Shown one piece after another: positions 53,601-64,000 of a DNA stretch of 64,000 nucleotides. The notes under the pieces were generated by a model. The model searched no databases and was not told the DNA's origin. It saw only the letters and a program-made list of their open reading frames with translations. Position 1 is the first letter of the stretch. Every line of letters starts with the position of its first letter. The translations under genes and the position numbers were made by a program. This stretch comes from Lota lota (Eukaryota; Chordata; Actinopteri; Gadiformes; Lotidae). The DNA lies in contig JACYXH010000221.1 in NCBI GenBank assembly GCA_026745465.1, forward strand, positions 1,226,001 to 1,290,000, written 5' to 3'.

Positions 53601-56391
53601 TTTAGGTGAGGGGGTCATGGTTGTACCAGTGCCATGTACCATGGACCTGTACCGGAACACACTCACTGCACTGTCCAATGGACGAAGGAGACTAGAGACA
53701 GACAGGTCTGATCTACTGGTTGAATTATTTATAATATGAATGGTTTTATAGTAAGCATTTTCTTGCTTACTGTGTTGTGGTGTAGATCAAGTTTGTTAGT
53801 ACATGGACGTTGTAGCAGTTGGTTTGTTTGTTTGTTTTTAAAGAATACTCCTTTGGATTGTTCGGTGGTTATACTATGCTTAAAGCACGATTCAAACAGC
53901 GTGGTAATCAGTATGTGGTCATTATTTCCCTGCTATGCTAATCTTTACGCATCATCAGTTCCTTTTGGTACCTACTACTAATGTTCTAGTTGAGTTGCAT
54001 AAAATATTAATATATTATTATCTGATTTGATAAATTATTCACTGCACATATTGACCTCGGGTGACCCCTCGGCATGCCATTATGCAGTGGTGAAATTACA
54101 TTTCTGCTTCATAACCTCTATGGGGATTCCCACTCTAACAGGTTATCGGATAGGGAAAGGAGAGGGCTATGCAGACATGGAGTACGGCATGATGGTCTCA
54201 ATGGGAGCTGTGACGGACTCTACTGTGGTGATCACGGTTGTCCACGACTGCCAGGTCAGTGTTTCATTTTGAGCAATTTCCATTTTTCATTAATGAAAAC
54301 TAGAAGCTGTCGGTGAGCATTGGTGCTAGCCGGATGTTGACTAGCATTGCGTGGCTGGTCTTCACAGGTGGTGGACATCCCAGAGGAGCTGGTCGAACCA
54401 CATGACCTCACTGTGGACTACATCCTCACCCCCACCAGAGTCATCAAGACCAACTGCCTCCTCCCCAAACCAGAGGGGATCATCTGGTCAAAGGTAGAGT
54501 CGCTTTTGTTATCTACAAGATGTGTAATTCTATGTCTGACCACTAGAGGGCAGTCAGCTCCTTCCAAAGCCCTCTTGTTCACAAGCGAGGCCAATGCTAC
54601 CCTGACCCCTTCCTCCTGAAAGCAAATTATATCCACAGCATTGTAGAGGACTTTAATATGCCACAATGAATGCCAGCTTCATGTATCCACTACCAATCCC
54701 CACAGCTGGAAATCACTGTGATTTCGGGATGTATGGCGGGGTTTAGAAATCGAGACGGCACAATGGCAAATTTGGTCAGTGAACAGTAGAAAATATAATT
54801 TATTTGATGAAATATCATCGTCATGCAAGTAGGACACCATCAAATGCAGATGAGTGAGGTTTCAAAATGTAATACAAATGTTTTGCTTTTCACAAGGGTT
54901 TTACGATCCGCCATTATCATAGAGGTTGAAAAGAACAATATGATCCAGAGTGGATAGATATATAGATGGATGGATGGATAGATAATTAATGTGTGTGTGT
55001 ATATATAAATGTATTTGACACAATGACTCTTAAGTTCTGCTACGTGAGTCCCTTAAGACGCACATCTTAGTAAACCGGACCCAGTGACCTTCCAGGCAGG
55101 AAGGCCATGTCTGCTCATCAAAGGCCCTGCGTGGCAGGCTCGGCTCTGCCGGGGCCGGTGGAAGTAGGGGTCAGAAAGGACCACGCTATAAACAATAGCG
55201 GCATATATCCTTTACAGCCCCGGCCACTATCAAAGTCCTCCCGTTCCCTGTTTAAAGAATGAAAGAGCACTCTCTATTTTTACCTGCAGGGAAAGTGCAA
55301 TATTCCACTGACTAAATGCATATTTAGTCTCAGCAGCCCAGTCAAGAAAAGGGAGGAAAGGAAAGCTATATTTTTGTGTTTTTCAAATATGGAGGGAGGT
55401 CAAGGGTGTGTTTCTCATAGCATGCTTTATTCTAAAAGTCCAATATCCCTTCACACCAAGCATTAGGTCGCCAGTTACATTGCATGGATCCCCTGCAATG
55501 ATAGCTAAACGCTGCTAGTGCTGGTGTCCCCCCACCCAGTGAGCCCATGCAGTTCTCTGTCCCCAGCTTAACAAATACATGCTGGAGAAGATCCCCGTCC
55601 TGAAGAAGCTGCGGGCGCTCGAGCTCCAGGCAGGCAAGGAGGTTCTCCTGGGGCCCGAGCCTCCTGCAGAGCCTGGGAGGGCCCCGAGAGGCGGAGACCC
55701 CCAGGCTCCCCAGGGCGAGGGCCTGAAGTCCAGGAGACAGGGCAGGCCGCGGCCGAGACGGAACACCCAGCGAGAATCCGACGGGGAACCCAGACGGGAG
55801 GCCCCCGGCCCCGGAGGCAACGAGGAGCCGCTGCCGAAGCCCCGACGCCGGCCGGCTAGGGTGAGGAGAGAAGGGGGCAGAGGGGAAAACCAGGCCAATG
55901 GCAGCGAGGAAGGTCGAGAGAAAGTGAGAGGGGAGCGCAGGGGATGGAGCTGGAGGGGGAGCGTCGGGGAGGGTGGAAGGAAGGGGAAGGAGGAGGAGGA
56001 GGAGGAAGGTCTGGAAGGTGAAACCCAACACGGCCCTCCCTCTAATGTGACCACGGTGTATCTGGGAGGCATCCCCGCAGGCCTGCGGGTCAGCGAGTTG
56101 AAGACCGCCCTGCGGGAGAAGGAGGCTCTCCCTCTGAGACTCACCTGGCAGGGGGCTCAGCACAGGGCCTTCCTGGACTACGGGGACCCCCAGGCCGCAG
56201 ACCAGGCCATGGAGGCCCTCCAGGGCCTCTCCCTGAACGGCCAGAGCCTGCACGCCGAGCTGGCCAAGAACCAGCGGGGGGGCAGGAGGGCCGGCCCGTC
56301 CAGGAGCAGACCCAGGTCCAGGCTGGTGTCCCATACTAAGGCCACGCCCAGTGATGATTCTGGGGAGCCTCAAAAGGAGGATCTGCAGTAA
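50658..56391 (+). CDS. mthfsd: MTHFSD, methenyltetrahydrofolate synthase domain protein
   Basis: RNA-binding protein with an N-terminal 5-formyl-THF cyclo-ligase-like fold and a C-terminal RRM. Its enzymatic activity is unproven. Exons: 50658-50685, 50817-50920, 51380-51493, 51550-51663, 51856-51969, 52056-52146, 54142-54254, 54368-54493 and 55567-56391 (TAA). Phases join for all, giving 542 residues, or 504 with only one of the two 114-nt exons. Human is about 383. Signatures are [14 protein letters not shown] (exon 2), [20 protein letters not shown] (exon 5), [11 protein letters not shown] (exon 7) and [20 protein letters not shown] (exon 8). The last exon has a long Arg/Glu/Gly/Pro-rich linker, then an RRM at about 429-502 (RNP2-like VYLGGI, RNP1-like HRAFLDYG) and a basic tail. 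The linker is much longer than in mammals. mthfsd and foxf1 converge. Confidence 0.93.
51380..51493 (+). CDS. mthfsd: mthfsd exon 3, first of a homologous exon pair
   Basis: 114 nt, phase 0 at both ends, acceptor TTAG and donor GTAAGT. It encodes 38 residues including GAVEACDRL and [13 protein letters not shown]. It is equivalent in position and length to the next exon, with 18 of 38 residues identical. The VKVNPD..P form resembles microbial relatives of the family more than exon 4 does. Confidence 0.8.
51550..51663 (+). CDS. mthfsd: mthfsd exon 4, second of a homologous exon pair
   Basis: 114 nt, phase 0 at both ends, acceptor GCAG and donor GTAGTA. It encodes GAFSACARV and [18 protein letters not shown], which is the version closest to the mammalian protein as I remember it ([18 protein letters not shown]). 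The intron separating it from exon 3 is only 56 nt. Confidence 0.85.
52147..54141. other. mthfsd intron, 2.0 kb
   Basis: It contains a TIR element (52722-53023) and nothing else recognisable. Open frames here are not gene-like. Confidence 0.6.
52722..53023. mobile_element. TIR element, about 300 bp
   Basis: The left end GCATATATAGGGCTTGTCCA is mirrored by a right end TGTACAAGCCCTGTATATGC (revcomp GCATATACAGGGCTTGTACA). Identity continues weakly inward (CATCA). Consistent with a MITE flanked by TA; no open frame. Confidence 0.65.
54494..55566. other. mthfsd last intron, 1.1 kb
   Basis: Contains a short GATG/GATA run near 54953-54985. No exon is seen. Confidence 0.55.
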
Positions 56392-56821
56392 AAGGAGATC
56401 ACGCGACACACCGATACCACATGTGTGTGTGTGCTGGTGTTACATAAACAGGTGTTTTGTAGGACTTGTGTTATCTGAGCCTCTGTATTAACTGCCAATT
56501 GTGATAGGTATAACCACCAGATTGTGCATTTCAGCGTTGCTTTAGAGTATACGTTGGCTTATTAGCAGTGTTTCGTTTCAACTCACCGACACACACGCAG
56601 ACCTGTTAGTGTGTGTGTGTGTGTCTTCGTGTAGAGTTGTCTTTTTCTTTTCTTCTTTAAAGTGTTTTAATACATTGTGTTTAGAACCGTGCATGACTGA
56701 GTACAGTTATGTGTACAGTCACGCAGGGGATAACTGTTGAGATAAGCTAATCCGAACGCCCGAAATTGAGCAAATAACAGAGAAGAAAACAGACTTTTCC
56801 ATCCATTTCTGAGATTAAAGG

Positions 56822-56842
56822 ACAGTTGTTAGAAGGTCTAGT

Positions 56843-56900
<58 letters not shown>

Positions 56901-56921
56901 ACTAGACCTTCTAACAACTGT
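56822..56921. mobile_element. AT-core fold-back element
   Basis: ACAGTTGTTAGAAGGTCTAG plus TTATTTTA pairs perfectly with its mirror across a (TA)n core of about 45 bp. It is probably a small snap-back MITE in the mthfsd 3' UTR or just after it. Confidence 0.8.
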
Positions 56922-57589
56922 TTTTGACTCTGATGACTGAAATTATTGATAGGTCTTGCATGTAAAACAATGTTGTGTAATGTAAACATATGCATTATTT
57001 TGTATTCTAATTAAACATTTACGAACTTCCAAAAATATATTTGTTGTATTAATTTTACATGTGAGCATCAAAGAAATCGGTTACATGAATTGCTGTGAAT
57101 GTGATGCCAGCGTGTGACTCGCTCAAGAGGCATGTTAACGTCATAACGAAGTGTTTAGGATCATCGTGGACCTGCACAATGTATCCAACTATCCATATCT
57201 ATCGCATTTGATGTCTTGAAGTGAACATATTTGGCAAATGCAATGGTATTCAAATTCCACATTCAGTACTGACTTGTGTTGCTACTCCGGTAAGCCTCCA
57301 CCCAATGGCACAATGTAGGGGGAGGGCAGGGGGGACATGTCCCCTCCACATTTTGAAATGATCCATTTGGTCCACCCTCTCTTACCAGTGTTGTACTTAA
57401 TTTCTATTCCAGAATAAAAACAAGACATTTTATCACATTTAAATATAATAAGGAAAAAAATTATATATATAAAACAAATAATGAAAGTGAAATTTACATA
57501 GGTTGTGCACTAACTACCCCACCCGTCAACCCTATTAGATGTAATTATTTACCATTCATAGCCAGGTCAATAAACTGTTTTGTAATCAG

Positions 57590-57815
57590 GAGAGAGACAG
57601 AGAGACACGCCAGGGGTGAGAGACAGACGCCAGGGGGGAGAGAGACCCAGACACCAGAGGGGAGAGAGACAGACACCAGAGGTAAGAGAGACTCCAGAGG
57701 GGAGAGAGACTAGAGACACCAGAGGGGAGAGAGACGGAGACATCAGAGGAAAGAGAGACACCAGAGGGAAGAGAGGCCGAGGGACACCAGAGGAGAGCGA
57801 GAGAGACGAAGACAC
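57590..57815. repeat. Purine-rich minisatellite (GACACCAGAGGGGAGAGA-type)
   Basis: About ten variable units of 17-25 bp built from GAGAGAGAC and ACACCAGAGG. The basic/acidic open frame across it is a repeat artefact. Confidence 0.85.
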
Positions 57816-60403
57816 GGTGTCTGCAGTATTAAATTCAAATGTATTAATTAATGGCGTATTGGTCAGCCTTGTCCTATTAAGAGACAACGGTTTAGTGTAA
57901 CACCATTGGGCCTGTCCCACCAAATGTGCCCCCCCTGCTCAAGCCAAGCCATTAGTTAATGTCTTGTGTGGATTTGAACCTTGGCTCTGCAAGCTGCGGG
58001 CTAACAGCAGTGACATTTAGTGGAGCTTCCATTTTGTCTGTGGCCTCCAAACTCTCTGATGGTATTGGTTAACAGGGGAGATGGTGTCAAATGGATATGC
58101 TTTGAATCCGCCTACCAGGAGGTCCTCTCATAATTCCAACTAATCAGATTGGATTACAGCACGGCTCGTATTGAACCTCCGAATTTAACGATTCCATTCC
58201 AGTGTTTATGCCCAGCCGCTTGACATTTAATAGATTGCAGCGTGTGTACCCTCGCCTGCTCTGCAAGCCTGCTGGCCGCTGCGTTGTCTTGTCCCAGTAA
58301 GGCCTGGCCCTCGCTGAAGGATGAGAACACTGCCTGGCTTCTTCCAAAGAGCAGAGCCCACAAGCTTTTTATGGACCTATCATCCAGGCCAGGCTGGTGA
58401 ACAGCTGGAGTGCCCCGCTGGAATCTCACCCCCTCAGCCGCGGCCAAAGCCCCGCGCCCCAGATAATGGTCATCATTTGGTTAATGCGCGCTCCCAGTTC
58501 CAGCGTGTCTATGCACTAGCCCCCTGTGCACGCTGGACTGTTCATCCAAGTGGGATCTGGATCCTGGGGTCAGACAGTGGTCATGGTGGGAGATAACGAG
58601 GCTACACACACAATGCAAAACATGTCACGGAAAAACGATTTATTTTTCCGTAACACTTTTTCGTAGATGAGACCTGGTTACGTAGGCACGTCTCAGTGGA
58701 ACAATGCAACCGAGACAGTAAATTATTCTTATGGTGGTAAAATGTAGGGAATACATTTCTGCCTACTGGGTTCCTGCAAGGGAACACCTGTTGGTGCTAG
58801 TTATAGGCTCATCTTTCCAGTCAGAAAATTAAACATGGTAAGCCTCATTATATGTTATCTAAAATTCATGAGTCAACTTTTTGTAGCCTAATATATCTGG
58901 TCTTGCTGATATGTGCGCAATAGGATGAAATTTACCCTTAAGATTGTTAACCTCGAAAATAAATAAAGAAAACAGTTTTGGATTCAACAGTACACTGTGG
59001 CATTTCGTTTACGTGGTTTTAATTAATACTATCTTTGTAAAGGCTTATCTATTTGCTTATTTATTTAAATTGCATGCGCCTCCATACATGATATCACATT
59101 TGTAAAAAAAGAACGTGTTTCGAAAGTTTGTGATTGACAGTGCACACTTTTTTCTATCTTTTTGCCTTGGTGATATAAGTAGGCCTATACATTTGCAGGA
59201 TTATAAAGATGGAAAGAAAAATATTTAATAAATAGGTGTAATAAAAATATTCGTCCTTGAATGGCCATCCAAATGCGCGCCACAATAAGGACTAGGCCTT
59301 TGAATTGTTAAGGCTTAATTGGAATAAACATTCTAGTTATAGAGAAGGGAGACTGCATTTGAGTTTTACACGTTTTTATTTCATGTCTACATCAATGAAT
59401 TATAATTATTAATATGGGTTTTAAATCAAATTGTCATGTTAGGTCTGTTTGCATCAATAGGCAGGGCCAGCTATGTGCCATTAGTGGAAAAGCACAGTCG
59501 CTACAATGTGTATTGGCGGGGTTGTTTTTTTTTTCTTTCCTTTTCCTTCTGTGTAACCACTAAAAACTTAGACCTGAGTGGTTCGCTCAAAAGAGTCTTT
59601 GGGTTGCATCATGTAATAAGCCCGATGAGAGACAGGAATCAGTCGGATAATGTTAAGATTGAGTTTTACTTTCTAAACTAAACTGCATGCCACAAATCCT
59701 TACCTTCATAGTGTGTTGTACAATTGCATTGACTGGCCTGTCCTAAAGACCCTCGTTAATGTTCCTAACATATACATACAGTGCTGAAAAAAAACGGCCG
59801 TCTACATACAACAAAAACAACGTAACAGTGCTTACAATATTTCTTTGATTTTCATTTTAAAACAAACAAGTAAGCGTTCTGACAAATATTGCCAATAAAG
59901 CATATATTCTTGGTCAACTCGCCTAAAGTTAGAATACGTAGGCTTAAAAAATAAATAAAACGTTGCGCTAATAGGTTATATTCTAAAAAGTGCCTTCATC
60001 TTTTTACACAATATATGTTGTCCGATAGCCTACTGTTCATTGTACTTAAAATTGTTTTACGCTGGTTTTGAATCCAAAATATAGACTCATTGTAGTTGGC
60101 CTAAGAAAAGTACATCTTCTAAAGATAAAGGGAAATGTGCATTTACATTGATTCGATGATCATATACATTTGACAAGTGGAGAGTGGTATTCATCCGCCA
60201 GCAGAACTAGTACCAAACGGCAGTTGTACCCACTTTCTACCATCGGACGGTTTTATCATTTTGTGTGTGTGTTACCCCCGTTCCAGTCTGTTTTCTGAAC
60301 TACGTGGGGAATAGGAGAGTCCAGAAAACAGTACACAAGTAGTCCAGTCCATTTTCCACGAGTTGTTGTCACAGTGTGCGTTTTCCTGGACGGGAGCGTG
60401 TTT

Positions 60404-60409
60404 TTTATT
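60404..60409 (-). terminator. Nearest candidate foxf1 poly(A) signal
   Basis: TTTATT on the + strand reads AATAAA on the minus strand, 115 nt after the foxf1 stop, with an overlapping copy at about 60411. Vertebrate foxf1 3' UTRs are usually longer, so a more distal signal may be preferred. Confidence 0.35.
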
Positions 60410-60523
60410 TTATTTATTTTTTCTCAGATAATTGTCTTTTTCCACTTCAATTCCTGCTGCTGGTTAGTCTGCCTTGGCTTAAAATACAATTATGGTCCAC
60501 TAAATCACTGATTGTCCGTCCCA

Positions 60524-63084
60524 TCACATTACGCAGGGCTTGATGTCCTGGTAGGAGACCTGTTGGTGGTGATAGTAGGACCCGCTGCTCGGAGAATGCA
60601 TGGCAGAAGATGTCATGGCGTTGAACGAGAAGACGAACTCCTTTCGGTCACACATACTGGGTGACTGGGAATGGTACCGTGGAATACCTAAAGATAGAAC
60701 AAAAAAAAACACGTTTTTACAGGTCAATGTTTTGGTCAAACGTAGGCTTCAATACAAACAGGACATTTCGAATATGGTTGAAAGGGATTTAAGCAAAGGC
60801 ACTTTATTAAGAGGTAGGCCTACAACCATAGCCCATTCAATCAGTCCTATTTGTATTATCATTTAGACTGTAGCCTCCATGTAGGCCTGATAATCAACGT
60901 CTCATAAACACCTCTTACGATATTAGGCCTATGTTTGATTGCGTATTTGATCAACGCAGCGGACCAACACAGACAACAGCGGCACAAATAATAATAAACA
61001 TAACCTAACGACGACGGTGACAGAAAATATGAAATATAACTGGTCATTGTGGATAATAAGGGCCTATATATGTTTTTTGTTCCTAATTCAATTTTAAAAC
61101 ATGGCTCCTCATTGGACCAACATAAAATGTATTTGATAAGGCTAATTTGGCCTTACTTTGAATAAACTACCCGTGGGGTTTTACGGTATTAAACACGGAT
61201 GTTTAATAGCCTATGTCTTAATCCTACTTTGCCATTTAAACGTGTGTAGTCCTATTATAGATTCTACGGCACTTGAGCAATTCCATCCTTTTTCTTTTGC
61301 AATCTGCCTGCTAGTTCTTGAATAGGAACGCATTCTATTATGAACACCATATGACATAGTCCAAATTGACTGGAAGCAGTCCGTAAGAGGGTTGGATAGC
61401 CTATAATTGAGAGTGGTCTGTTTGCACGCTAATCCCGAAGGGCCCCATGAAGCCTCGGGGCCAGGCTGCCTGGCTCCATCCGCTCGCTCTGCCTCCGAGA
61501 TGGTCTCTGCCGCTCTGGGACTATGTGGGCCTGACGGCGATGTATGCGCCTAAGTATAAAACAATCTGAAGTGTTCTGGGTTAAAAAAAAAAAAAGAAGA
61601 AGCAAATTTGTATCTAATGAGAACCTTCTCATTTAACCATAAATGCAATTGAATTAATATTAAAAACAAATAGAGAAACGCCACGTCAGCCTGTATGTAA
61701 CACGCTGAATGTGTTTTCTTAAAACGAGAATGCAGCTGTTTTTTTTTTTAAATTGCTGACTGTTAGAATAGGCTATATTAGGCTGAAATTAAATGTGTGT
61801 TAGGCTGCACAACCCGTTGACATGCGACAGATGAGACAAAGTGGAGCACATTTGTCATTTTCTTGGTTAAAACTTGGCTTTTAAAATAACCGAATAAAGC
61901 TTACGCAAAATGCTTCGTTTTTCATTGCTCAATGTTTTGGTTGTGAATGACATGTTTTTCACTGACGTTATGTAACTCTAAACATTTGTCACTGTGGGGC
62001 CTTTTTTTTTTACATCACAGTTTGATCTCGCAGCCTATAGTCAATATATTTTGACAGTTATTCACTCTATCGACCTATGAGTTAAATAATGATCGTCCGC
62101 CCTACCTTGTAGATCCGTACTGTGGCCGTTCTGGTGCAGATATGGCTGCTCTATTGAGTGCGCTGGCAGGCTGGGCTGCAGCGGGTTCGTTCCGGGGTTA
62201 CATGGAGACAACGGCTGCTGCTTGATGTAAGATGCTCCGTTATTGAGCGAGGCCGAGGGGTTGGGGGCCCAGGCCGAGGCTGAGCTGGAGTAGACGGAGT
62301 GGGGGTCCATCACTCCCCCGCCGGTAAGGAGCGGGGATCCAGAATTGTCGTGGTGAGAATAGTCACCCCCGGTGGATCCCGTACAGCTGCCCATGTAGGA
62401 ATGTCCACTGTTGGCTGACAAGTGTGACATGGAGTGCCCGGACAGACCCATGCCCTCCATATTACCTGCCAAATGTCCATTCATCATCCCGATCCCGCTG
62501 TCCAGAGACAGGCTATTGGGCGGACAAGAGAGACCTCCACCACCGCCCTGGAAGTTGTAGGACTCGGGGATGTGGTTGAATCCCAGGCCGTTCATCATGC
62601 TGTACATGGGTTTCAGAGCTTGGCACTTGCGCCTGAAGCCCCTTGGCCTTCTTCTAAATGAACCTTCCTCGAACATGAACTCACTGGCAGGGTCGATAGT
62701 CCAGTAGTGGCCCTTGCCTGGCCGCCCGAGGCCCTTGGGTAGTTTAATGAAGCATTCATTCAGGGACAAATTGTGTCGCACGGAATTCTTCCATCCCTGA
62801 TACGAGCCCCTGAAAAACGGGAAACGGCTCTGAAGGAACTGGTATATTTCACTGAGCGTCAGTCGTTTTGTGGGAGAGCTTTGGATAGCCATGACTATCA
62901 GGGCTATGTAGGAATACGGAGGTTTCTCCGGGCGACGGATCCCTGCGTTAGTCTTCTTTGGTTTCGTAGTGGACGAGGCGGTTTCCATCACCGCCGTCTG
63001 TCCGTGTGGCTTCTCCTGGGCAGACATGGGACTGCTCTGGGCAGGCGTCTGCGCTGGGGTCTGCTGCTGAACTTCTGCCGTCAT
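60524..63084 (-). CDS. foxf1: FOXF1 forkhead transcription factor
   Basis: Nuclear transcription factor of lateral plate and splanchnic mesoderm, acting downstream of Hedgehog. Two exons (63084-62106 and 60687-60524) joined by a 1418-nt GT-AG intron give 380 residues (human 379). The forkhead domain spans about 52-152, opening [20 protein letters not shown] and containing the recognition-helix region [20 protein letters not shown]. It is followed by the FOXF-specific [20 protein letters not shown]. The N-terminus ([20 protein letters not shown]) is like that of fish foxf1 rather than the glycine-rich mammalian one. The C-terminal activation region ends [10 protein letters not shown], preceded by [17 protein letters not shown] in exon 2. 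These tails separate FOXF1 from FOXF2. No defects are seen. Confidence 0.97.
60688..62105. other. foxf1 intron
   Basis: 1418 nt, AT-rich, with no exons or notable repeats. The donor reads AAG|GTAGGG and the acceptor TTTAG on the minus strand. Confidence 0.85.
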
Positions 63085-64000
63085 TAGTAGCCGAGAGCTG
63101 CGTAATGACGAACTAAATCTTTTTGTTTTGTTTTTTGTTTTGTTTTATCTTATAGCCTACAAACGCACAGGTCAAATAATAGTTCGACACACAGTATTCA
63201 ATCCTATGTTTACGGTAGAGAAACTTTACGCACGAACCGTCTTAGCCAAGCGGGGATTTCCTTTTAAATACAATCCATACGCCGTCCGAATCCTGTCCAA
63301 AGCCTCATCAGCAGCGTCCAGAGCGAACTAAGAAACAGGACCGGGTCCGCCTCAGCCTTCAGTTGATATGTTCTCGTGGGTCCGAGCTCACTTTTGACTT
63401 ATCTGTTGCAATCAGAGCATTGGAAGTTTGATGTCTTGGCCGTCCCAACGATAGGTCCCGCCCATGTCCCTCCCACTCCAGCGGTGGGCTGTTGCGCGCA
63501 CATCTGTCTGCCGTCAGTATTCAGGGAAAAGTTTTTTCTTCCAATCACACTGAACCAGTGCACATTTCTCTTGTACAAAAAGGCGGTATCGCAGCAAGGT
63601 GCGTAATTTAATAATGAACTCGCAGTCACATACGTGGAATTACCAAGTGGTTAATAACCATTTAGAAGAGACGTATCGCCAAATTCTAATGTCTGATTTA
63701 GCTGTTTTGGTTATTTCAAACTACTGCTTTATTCAAATACATAATAAAGAAACACATGCTATGTCGCTTTTTATGCGTTCTTCCACAGCTTCCCTGGCTT
63801 CAAAGAACTAGCATCGCTGCAGTGTCTGACATTCTATTTCTAACAAAGACTCTAACATGTGTTAGTAAATAAAAACAACCCTTTTAGCACCACGAAACGC
63901 CTTTACAACAAAGAATAACTCATATTCAAAACTAGCCTCCCAATTTCTTTAAAAGACAGGAACATGGGCAGGATGTTTATACAACAGAATGTAAACATTT
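63085..64000. other. foxf1 5' UTR and promoter region
   Basis: Sequence upstream of foxf1 to the window end. No second gene is visible. In mammals the lncRNA FENDRR is divergent from FOXF1, and I cannot recognise a counterpart by sequence. Confidence 0.5.
63261..63270 (-). promoter_or_regulatory. Possible TATA-like element of foxf1
   Basis: The minus strand reads TGTATTTAAAAGG here, about 180 bp upstream of the start codon, which would give a 5' UTR near 150 nt. Position and sequence only. Confidence 0.3.

Larger units (their letters stand above)
56392..60523. other. mthfsd-foxf1 convergent intergenic region
   Basis: It contains both 3' UTRs. An AT hairpin (56822-56921) and a purine-rich minisatellite (57590-57815) lie near mthfsd. 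The block 58000-58600 is unique, mixed-composition sequence without frames and could be a regulatory element of foxf1; I cannot test conservation. From 58700 to 60500 it is AT-rich, as expected for a long foxf1 3' UTR and flank. Confidence 0.5.

Noticed and set aside
55432-56409. 325-residue antisense open frame over the last mthfsd exon
   Set aside because: Composition follows from the GC-rich, purine-biased linker on the other strand. No domain and no splice logic.
57616-57900. 94-residue charged open frame
   Set aside because: It is the translation of a purine-rich minisatellite with variable unit length.
63376-63811. Coding gene upstream of foxf1
   Set aside because: Short frames on both strands without similarity or splice signals. 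More likely promoter DNA.

Overview
This window is a vertebrate nuclear locus, almost certainly from a ray-finned fish. Genes are split by short GT-AG introns, non-coding DNA is packed with simple repeats (GT/CA, GA, tetranucleotides, poly-G runs over 20) and tRNA-derived SINE-like and fold-back elements are present. The encoded proteins look like teleost versions of known vertebrate genes. The microsatellite load is compatible with a cod-like (gadiform) fish, but that is a guess.

Layout from left to right: a 97-bp minisatellite (1-430); the 3' end of tcf25 (+, from 1617); intronless mc1r (+, 10393-11397); a repeat-rich gap; def8 (+, 16957-25681); dbndd1 (-, 28978-44083, four exons with very large introns); gas8/drc4 (+, 45484-49491, eleven exons); mthfsd (+, 50658-56391); and foxf1 (-, 60524-63084, two exons). 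Exon borders were set by reading splice sites by eye and checking that phases join. Six gene models are complete, and tcf25 lacks its 5' part because it starts outside the window.

The genes do not form one pathway. They are a conserved neighbourhood corresponding to human 16q24. TCF25 acts in ribosome-associated quality control, MC1R in pigmentation, DEF8 in lysosome positioning, GAS8 in the nexin-dynein regulatory complex of motile cilia and FOXF1 in mesoderm transcription. DBNDD1 and MTHFSD are poorly understood. In human, TUBB3 lies between MC1R and DEF8, and MTHFSD/FOXF1 lie far from GAS8. Here tubb3 is absent from that gap and mthfsd/foxf1 follow gas8 directly.

The best candidate for something undescribed is in mthfsd. 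Two homologous 114-nt exons of the same phase (51380-51493 and 51550-51663) lie side by side, separated by a 56-nt intron that looks too short to splice well. That is the architecture of mutually exclusive exons. Other points of interest are minisatellites that begin exactly at splice donors in gas8 (copying the donor itself) and def8, a (GT)n-plus-63-bp repeat flanking gas8 as direct repeats, splice acceptors preceded by GT or poly-C instead of a normal pyrimidine tract, and several fold-back elements in introns.
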